Below, piece by piece: positions 14,710 to 18,833 of a DNA stretch of 18,833 nt. Origin of the DNA: an uncultured Muribaculaceae bacterium (GTDB lineage: Bacteria; Bacteroidota; Bacteroidia; Bacteroidales; Muribaculaceae); assembly GCA_910577465.1 (NCBI GenBank), contig CAJTMM010000020.1, positions 1 to 18,833 on the forward strand, written 5' to 3'. How positions within the stretch are numbered: the stretch's first letter is position 1; each line of letters opens with the position of its first letter. Under the pieces are notes generated by a model that saw only the letters and a program-made list of their open reading frames with translations, ran no database searches and was not told the DNA's origin. The position numbers and the translations under genes were made by a program.

Positions 14710-16059
14710 ATGGCAGAACGAATGCAATGGCAGCGGCTGATTTGCGACAAGCGTTTCGGGCTTGAGCAGTATCACGATGATAAGCGCGGTGTGCGCAGTG
14801 ATTTTTTGCGCGACTATGACCGCCTGGTGTTCTCATCGCCATTCCGTAGGTTGCAGAACAAGACCCAGGTGTTTCCGTTGCCCGGAAGCATATTTGTGCA
14901 CAACAGGCTTACTCACAGCTTGGAAGTGGCTTGTGTGGGGCGTTCGCTTGCCACTGAGGTGGCATTGCAGCTGCGTGCCAAATATGCCGGTGAGGAGTGG
15001 GTGGATAAGTTCGATGCCATAGGGGAGATTGTATCGGCGGCATGTCTGGCGCATGACCTTGGCAATCCTCCGTTCGGTCACTCGGGCGAGAAAGCTATAG
15101 CCACATACTTCAGCGAGGGAGCCGGTGCGGTGTTGAAGAATGAACTTACCGATGAGCAGTGGCTCGATTTTATACGTTTCGAGGGCAATGCCAATGCATT
15201 CCGGTTGCTCACGCACCGTTTCAACGGACGGCGTCCCGGTGGATTCGCCATGACATACTCCATGCTTGCATCCATAGTGAAGTACCCATACGAGTCGTCG
15301 CTTGCCGGCGATAAAAATAAATTCGGTTTCTTCACATCCGAGAAAGCCGATTTTGTGAAGGTGGCAGAGGAATTAGGTATGCTTTCACGTCCTGGTGACA
15401 ATGGTGAGGTGAGGTATGCGCGTCATCCGTTGGTATATCTTGTTGAGGCTGCCGATGATATATGCTATGAGGTGATGGATATAGAGGATGCCCACAAACT
15501 CGGCTTGATTCCTACGCAACAGGTGATGGAGCTTCTGCTCGGATTCTTTCCTGCCGACCGCGTGGAGCACATGTACGAGGTGATGAGCCATGTGGATGAC
15601 CCTAACGAGAAGATAGGTTATCTGCGTTCGGCTGTGATAGGGGCATTGGTGCGTGTGTGCGCGCAAGCGTTTGTCGACAATGAGGATGCCATAATGAAGG
15701 GGAGGTTCCGCGGGTCGTTGCTTGACCATATTCCCGCGTTGGAACGTGAGGGTTACGCCCGTTGCAATGAATTGTCCTGGGCTAAGATTTATAAGGCTGC
15801 CGACGTGGTGGATATAGACCTTGCCGGTACGAGCATCATCATGTTTCTTATGGAGAAGCTGGTGGATGCGGTGCGGAATCCCGAATACAATTATTCGCAG
15901 CTGTTGCTGTCGAAAGTGCCGCAGCAGTATGAGATAAACGCTCCCACGCTTTATGGCAAGATTCAGGCTGTGGTAGACCATGTGTCGGGTATGACGGATG
16001 TCTACGCCCTCGACCTGTACCGCAAGCTCAATGGTATGAGTCTGAAGATAAACAACTAA
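14710..16059 (+). CDS. dgt: dGTPase family dNTP triphosphohydrolase
   Basis: A 449-residue HD-domain enzyme that cleaves dGTP or other dNTPs to the nucleoside and triphosphate, controlling dNTP pools. The opening matches the family: FLRDYDRLVFSSPFRRLQNK (32-51), then KTQVFPLP. The metal-binding HD residues are His69 (RLTHSLEVA), His115-Asp116 (AHDLGNPPFGHSGE) and an Asp in VEAADDICYEVMD (about 249-250). Length and motif order fit the longer bacterial dGTPase type. Exact substrate preference cannot be read from sequence. It is a single gene, divergent from the flippase, with its own -7 box. Its stop codon overlaps the stop of the opposite-strand acyltransferase (bases 16056-16059), so the two messages are complementary at their 3' ends. 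Confidence 0.93.
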   Translation: MAERMQWQRLICDKRFGLEQYHDDKRGVRSDFLRDYDRLVFSSPFRRLQNKTQVFPLPGSIFVHNRLTHSLEVACVGRSLATEVALQLRAKYAGEEWVDKFDAIGEIVSAACLAHDLGNPPFGHSGEKAIATYFSEGAGAVLKNELTDEQWLDFIRFEGNANAFRLLTHRFNGRRPGGFAMTYSMLASIVKYPYESSLAGDKNKFGFFTSEKADFVKVAEELGMLSRPGDNGEVRYARHPLVYLVEAADDICYEVMDIEDAHKLGLIPTQQVMELLLGFFPADRVEHMYEVMSHVDDPNEKIGYLRSAVIGALVRVCAQAFVDNEDAIMKGRFRGSLLDHIPALEREGYARCNELSWAKIYKAADVVDIDLAGTSIIMFLMEKLVDAVRNPEYNYSQLLLSKVPQQYEINAPTLYGKIQAVVDHVSGMTDVYALDLYRKLNGMSLKINN

Positions 16060-17138
16060 ATCTTCAGGTAGATACCTCGGCGGTACATGAGCCGGAGTAT
16101 CAGAAACAGTATCAGGCAGTTGCCGAACGTGAGCCATGCGTTGTAGTAATCGCCGAGCAGCGGTTCGAGTCCGTAGCTTACGGAAATGACTATACTGCGG
16201 AAGTTGATTACCTCGCCGAGTATATAGGCAGTGATGGCGTTCATGCCGTAAATCTTTAGCCACTCCAGTCCGTAAGTGTATCCTCGGCAATCAATAATGT
16301 AATACGACAGTGACATGAGCATAAAACAGATGCCGCCGGAGTAGAGGGTCATGCTTGCTGTCCACAGGCGTTTGTTGATGGGCATACCGCACATGTCACA
16401 TATCAGTCCTGCGAGTATGAGGATTATGCCTGTCACGGCGAGCATAAGTGCTGTGCGCTTTTTGTCGCTGCTGTGTTTCATCATCTGTCCTGCGAATGCC
16501 CCCATCATAACTGTGACGCCAAATGTGAGACTGCTCCACACCCATGTGTAAGAGAGGTCGCCACGGAAGCGTCCTATTATCACGCGGTCCACATGGTATG
16601 CGAAATTGCCCTCAGGGGTATAATCGCCGCATAGTGCCATCGGTATGGAATATATGATGAGAAGGACCAGGGTGGCTAATAGCTGTCCCTTGGGCTTCAG
16701 GTGCAGCAACATCATGGATGCTATGAGATAGCCTACGGCTATTGCCTGCAGGGTATTGGTATAGATATAGATGTGTTGCGGGTCGAAGGCAAGAAGATTG
16801 CCCTGCACTATCATTCCAAATAGGAACAATATTAGGAACCGGCGCAGAATCTTCAGGTATATCTTTCTGTCGAATCCGTGTGCCGTGTATTTGGCAAATG
16901 AAAATGGCATGGATGTACCTACCATGAACAGAAACAGGGGCATTACTATGTCCCATAAGCGGAACCCGTGCCATGTCTCATGGTCGAACTGGTATAATAT
17001 ACGGTTTAGCCATGGTGCATTGGCTGCATTGCCTATGGATATGAGCACAGGTTGGAAAAATAATAATAAGAAAAGGTCGAATCCTCTGAGTATGTCAAGG
17101 GATGCGAGCCTTTTCTTAGTATCGTCAGGCACATTCAT
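16056..17138 (-). CDS. DUF5009/HGSNAT-like membrane acyltransferase
   Basis: A 360-residue membrane protein with about ten hydrophobic segments. The N-terminus RLASLDILRGFDLF (10-23) and the segment FDHETWHGFRLWDIVMPLFL (51-70), then FMVGTSM, are the signature of the family that includes human heparan-alpha-glucosaminide N-acetyltransferase (HGSNAT). His53 falls where the HGSNAT active-site histidine is expected in the H-xxW-G-x-x-x-x-D pattern. HGSNAT carries acetyl from cytosolic acetyl-CoA across the membrane to a terminal glucosamine; an analogous job on a periplasmic amino sugar is likely but inferred. It starts 18 bases after the GH109-type gene on the same strand. Bacterial relatives are mostly annotated only as DUF5009 or acyltransferase. 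Confidence 0.85.
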   Translation of the reverse strand: MNVPDDTKKRLASLDILRGFDLFLLLFFQPVLISIGNAANAPWLNRILYQFDHETWHGFRLWDIVMPLFLFMVGTSMPFSFAKYTAHGFDRKIYLKILRRFLILFLFGMIVQGNLLAFDPQHIYIYTNTLQAIAVGYLIASMMLLHLKPKGQLLATLVLLIIYSIPMALCGDYTPEGNFAYHVDRVIIGRFRGDLSYTWVWSSLTFGVTVMMGAFAGQMMKHSSDKKRTALMLAVTGIILILAGLICDMCGMPINKRLWTASMTLYSGGICFMLMSLSYYIIDCRGYTYGLEWLKIYGMNAITAYILGEVINFRSIVISVSYGLEPLLGDYYNAWLTFGNCLILFLILRLMYRRGIYLKI

Positions 17139-17156
17139 GCAATGGCGGGGTAATGG

Positions 17157-18557
17157 TTACTTACCGGTTTTAAATGCGTGGCGGTAACCTTTGATTTTGT
17201 TCCACGCGCCACGTGTGAAATCGGGTACCTCCACGGGAGCTGAGCCGTTTTCGATGGAGATTGCCGACAATGGTATCAGCGAACACCATTCGGCGAGGTC
17301 GTAGACATCCATGTCGAGCGGCAGACCGTTGCGCAGGCAGTATATCATGCGGTAGTCCATGATGTAGTCCATGCCGCCGTGTCCTCCTACCTTCTTGGCA
17401 ACTTCGCCTACTTCCTTGATTATGGGGTGCATGTAGCGTTCGGTGAGAGCCTGTTTCTGGGCGTCGGAGATGAATCCGTGAGCCGATAGGTTCTCATGGT
17501 CAGGGATGCTGTCGCAGCTGATTTGTTCGGGTTCGAAAGCATATCCTTCGCTCGGGTATTTGTTGGCGAAGCCCTTGGTGCCGGTGAGCTGGTACATGCG
17601 TGAGTAGGGGCGGGGTGTCACCACGTCGTGCTGTATGTGTATGGTTTTGCCGTTGGCTGTACGTATCATGGTCATGGTGTGGTCGCCGTTGGCAAACGAT
17701 TCTGGTGCTTTGCCTGTGCTTTTCTCTATGTACGCGGGACCGTTGACCGCTTTGGTGTCCATAGATACGAGGGTGGTCATGCGGTCGCCACGGTGGATGT
17801 CGAGCAGCTGGCAAGCCGGGCCTATGCCGTGGGTGGGATAGACGTCGCCACGGTGCTCGCGGTTGTAGTCCATGCGCCAGTTGTTCCAATAGTATGGCCA
17901 GAACTCCTCGAGGTTGTGTATATAGCTGCCTTCGGTGTGGAGCACTTCGCCGAATAGTCCTTGCTGAGCCATGTTGAGGGTGTTCATCTCAAAGAAATCG
18001 TAAACGCAGTTCTCGAGCATCATGCAGTGCTTGCGTGTGCGTTCGGATGTCTCTATGAGGTCCCATATCTCGTCGAGGTTCATGGCTGCGGGTACTTCTA
18101 TGGCAACGTGCTTGCCTTGTTCCATGGCATATTTTGCCATAGGGGCGTGGTGCTTCCAGTCGGTCACTATGTACACGAGGTCTATATCAGGGCGTTCGCA
18201 CAATGCTTTCCATGAGTCTTCCTCCCCGCCGTAAGTAGCAGCTGCGGGCAGTCCGGCATTGGACAGTATCTTCTCTGAACGGGTCACGCGTGCCGTGTCT
18301 ATGTCACAGATGGCAATGATTTTTGTGCCGGGGATGTGTACGAAACGTTCTACGGCACTGTATCCGCGCATACCTAACCCTATGAAGCCCACGCGCACTG
18401 TGTCGATGGGGGCGGCGGCGTAGCCTACCATGTCGGTGACTCCTGCCGGGCGTTCGGGTACGGGAGTGGTAATGGTGCTCGATGCACTGATTACTGATTG
18501 TGACAGCGCTAAGCCTATGCCTAAGGCTATGGTGCGCAGGTTGCACTTGAGTTTCAT
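17157..18557 (-). CDS. GH109-type Gfo/Idh/MocA enzyme, secreted
   Basis: A 466-residue Gfo/Idh/MocA-fold protein with a Sec-type signal peptide (MKLKCNLRTIALGIGLALSQSVISA, no lipobox). The NAD-binding loop is GLGMRG (60-65). KHVAIEVPA (149-157), MLENCVYDFFE (180-190) and YPTHGIGP (240-247), then HRGDRM, match glycoside hydrolase family 109, the NAD-dependent alpha-N-acetylgalactosaminidases. Tyr186 and the Tyr240/His243 pair correspond in kind to active-site residues I recall for the Elizabethkingia enzyme. GH109 action would remove alpha-GalNAc from host or dietary glycans in the periplasm. Not every relative has this activity, so the substrate is a family-based prediction. The gene heads a two-gene unit with an HGSNAT-like acetyltransferase and is preceded by the same promoter repeats as the flippase. 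Confidence 0.87.
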   Translation of the reverse strand: MKLKCNLRTIALGIGLALSQSVISASSTITTPVPERPAGVTDMVGYAAAPIDTVRVGFIGLGMRGYSAVERFVHIPGTKIIAICDIDTARVTRSEKILSNAGLPAAATYGGEEDSWKALCERPDIDLVYIVTDWKHHAPMAKYAMEQGKHVAIEVPAAMNLDEIWDLIETSERTRKHCMMLENCVYDFFEMNTLNMAQQGLFGEVLHTEGSYIHNLEEFWPYYWNNWRMDYNREHRGDVYPTHGIGPACQLLDIHRGDRMTTLVSMDTKAVNGPAYIEKSTGKAPESFANGDHTMTMIRTANGKTIHIQHDVVTPRPYSRMYQLTGTKGFANKYPSEGYAFEPEQISCDSIPDHENLSAHGFISDAQKQALTERYMHPIIKEVGEVAKKVGGHGGMDYIMDYRMIYCLRNGLPLDMDVYDLAEWCSLIPLSAISIENGSAPVEVPDFTRGAWNKIKGYRHAFKTGK

Positions 18558-18608
18558 GTTATTTGTTTTTGATTGGTATTTAGTCGTTAAGTAAGGGTTA
18601 ATCAGTCA

Positions 18609-18640
18609 CAAAAATACGAATAAGCGAGCGCAAAGCCAAA
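18609..18640 (-). promoter_or_regulatory. Proximal promoter of the GH109 - acyltransferase unit
   Basis: On the minus strand: TTTG (18640-18637), exactly 20 bases, TATTTTTG (18616-18609). Transcription would start near 18602, giving a leader of about 45 bases that is A-rich just before the ATG. A second full promoter with the same boxes lies at 18683-18714. Confidence 0.75.
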
Positions 18641-18763
18641 TTTATTTGGGCTTTGCCGAGCGGAAGTATTTAGGACGTAAGTCAAAAATACGAATAAGCG
18701 GGCGTAGCGCCAAATTTATTTGAGCTTTGCCGAGCGGGAGTATTTAATACCGGGTCAAAAATA
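18609..18763 (-). repeat. Tandem promoter-bearing repeat, two full copies and a decayed third
   Basis: Copies start at 18609 and 18683 (period 74); a third begins at 18756 but matches only CAAAAATA before losing the pattern. They are the same family and orientation as the array at 14380-14662. The first copy has the best palindrome in the window's repeats: GCAAAGCCAAAT against ATTTGGGCTTTGC with one bulged base. The second copy has changed arms (GTAGCGCC / GAGCTTTGC) yet keeps TTTG-20-TATTTTTG. The third has the -7 box but no TTTG at the right distance. The rest of the window to 18833 shows nothing I can identify. Confidence 0.93.
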
Positions 18764-18833
18764 GTAAAAATAATTACATATCGTTTTATGCCATATTGGG
18801 TCCATGACGGGATTCCGGTTTTGTGGCAGGGGG

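Noticed and set aside
15385..16290. 301-codon minus-strand frame opposite dgt
   Set aside because: Antisense to a complete dGTPase and His-rich without motifs; it also runs through the real acyltransferase C-terminus in another frame.

Overview
The window looks like chromosomal DNA from a gut-type Bacteroidales, and Muribaculaceae is my best guess. Three things point there. Genes are preceded by the Bacteroidetes promoter pattern (TTTG, about 20 bases, TAnnTTTG) and A-rich leaders rather than strong Shine-Dalgarno sites. The gene content includes a cvpA-sufB-C-D-S order, a one-polypeptide pyruvate:ferredoxin oxidoreductase, a GH109-type glycosidase and a DUF5009-type acyltransferase. The protein sequences also read as Bacteroidetes homologues. 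The family-level assignment is inference. No tRNA, rRNA, CRISPR array, transposase or phage gene was seen.

Layout. (1) 1-6629, plus strand: an Fe-S cluster assembly operon, cvpA - sufB - sufC - sufD - sufS - thiF-like. The genes are tightly packed except between sufB and sufC, where a 190-bp non-coding element with inverted ends is inserted. A second copy of that element lies at the very start of the window. (2) 6648-7916, minus strand: a sugar O-acetyltransferase and a B3/4-domain protein, forming a two-gene unit. (3) 8109-11678, plus strand: nifJ, with its own promoter and a strong terminator, and codon use typical of a very highly expressed gene. (4) 11879-14360, minus strand: a glycosyltransferase and a polysaccharide flippase. 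Four tandem 73-74-bp repeats precede them, and each repeat contains a complete promoter pointing into the pair. (5) 14710-16059, plus strand: a dGTPase-family dNTP triphosphohydrolase. (6) 16056-18557, minus strand: a membrane acyltransferase and a secreted GH109-type enzyme, preceded by two full copies and one decayed copy of the same promoter repeat in the same orientation.

How it fits together. The first half is anaerobic housekeeping: SUF builds Fe-S clusters, and NifJ, which carries three [4Fe-4S] clusters, is a major consumer of them. The second half is glycan business: export and assembly of a surface glycan (flippase plus glycosyltransferase) and processing of amino-sugar glycans (GH109-type enzyme plus HGSNAT-like acetyltransferase). 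The most interesting signal is that the two glycan units, about 4 kb apart, carry the same tandem promoter-bearing repeat. In all six full copies the two promoter boxes and their 20-base spacing are invariant while intervening bases drift. I read this as a dispersed family of modular, stackable promoters that could change copy number by recombination. Other points of note are the inverted-end element splitting the suf operon, a ThiF-like protein that keeps the adenylation site but lacks the usual zinc cysteines, and a cysteine-rich tail on SufD.
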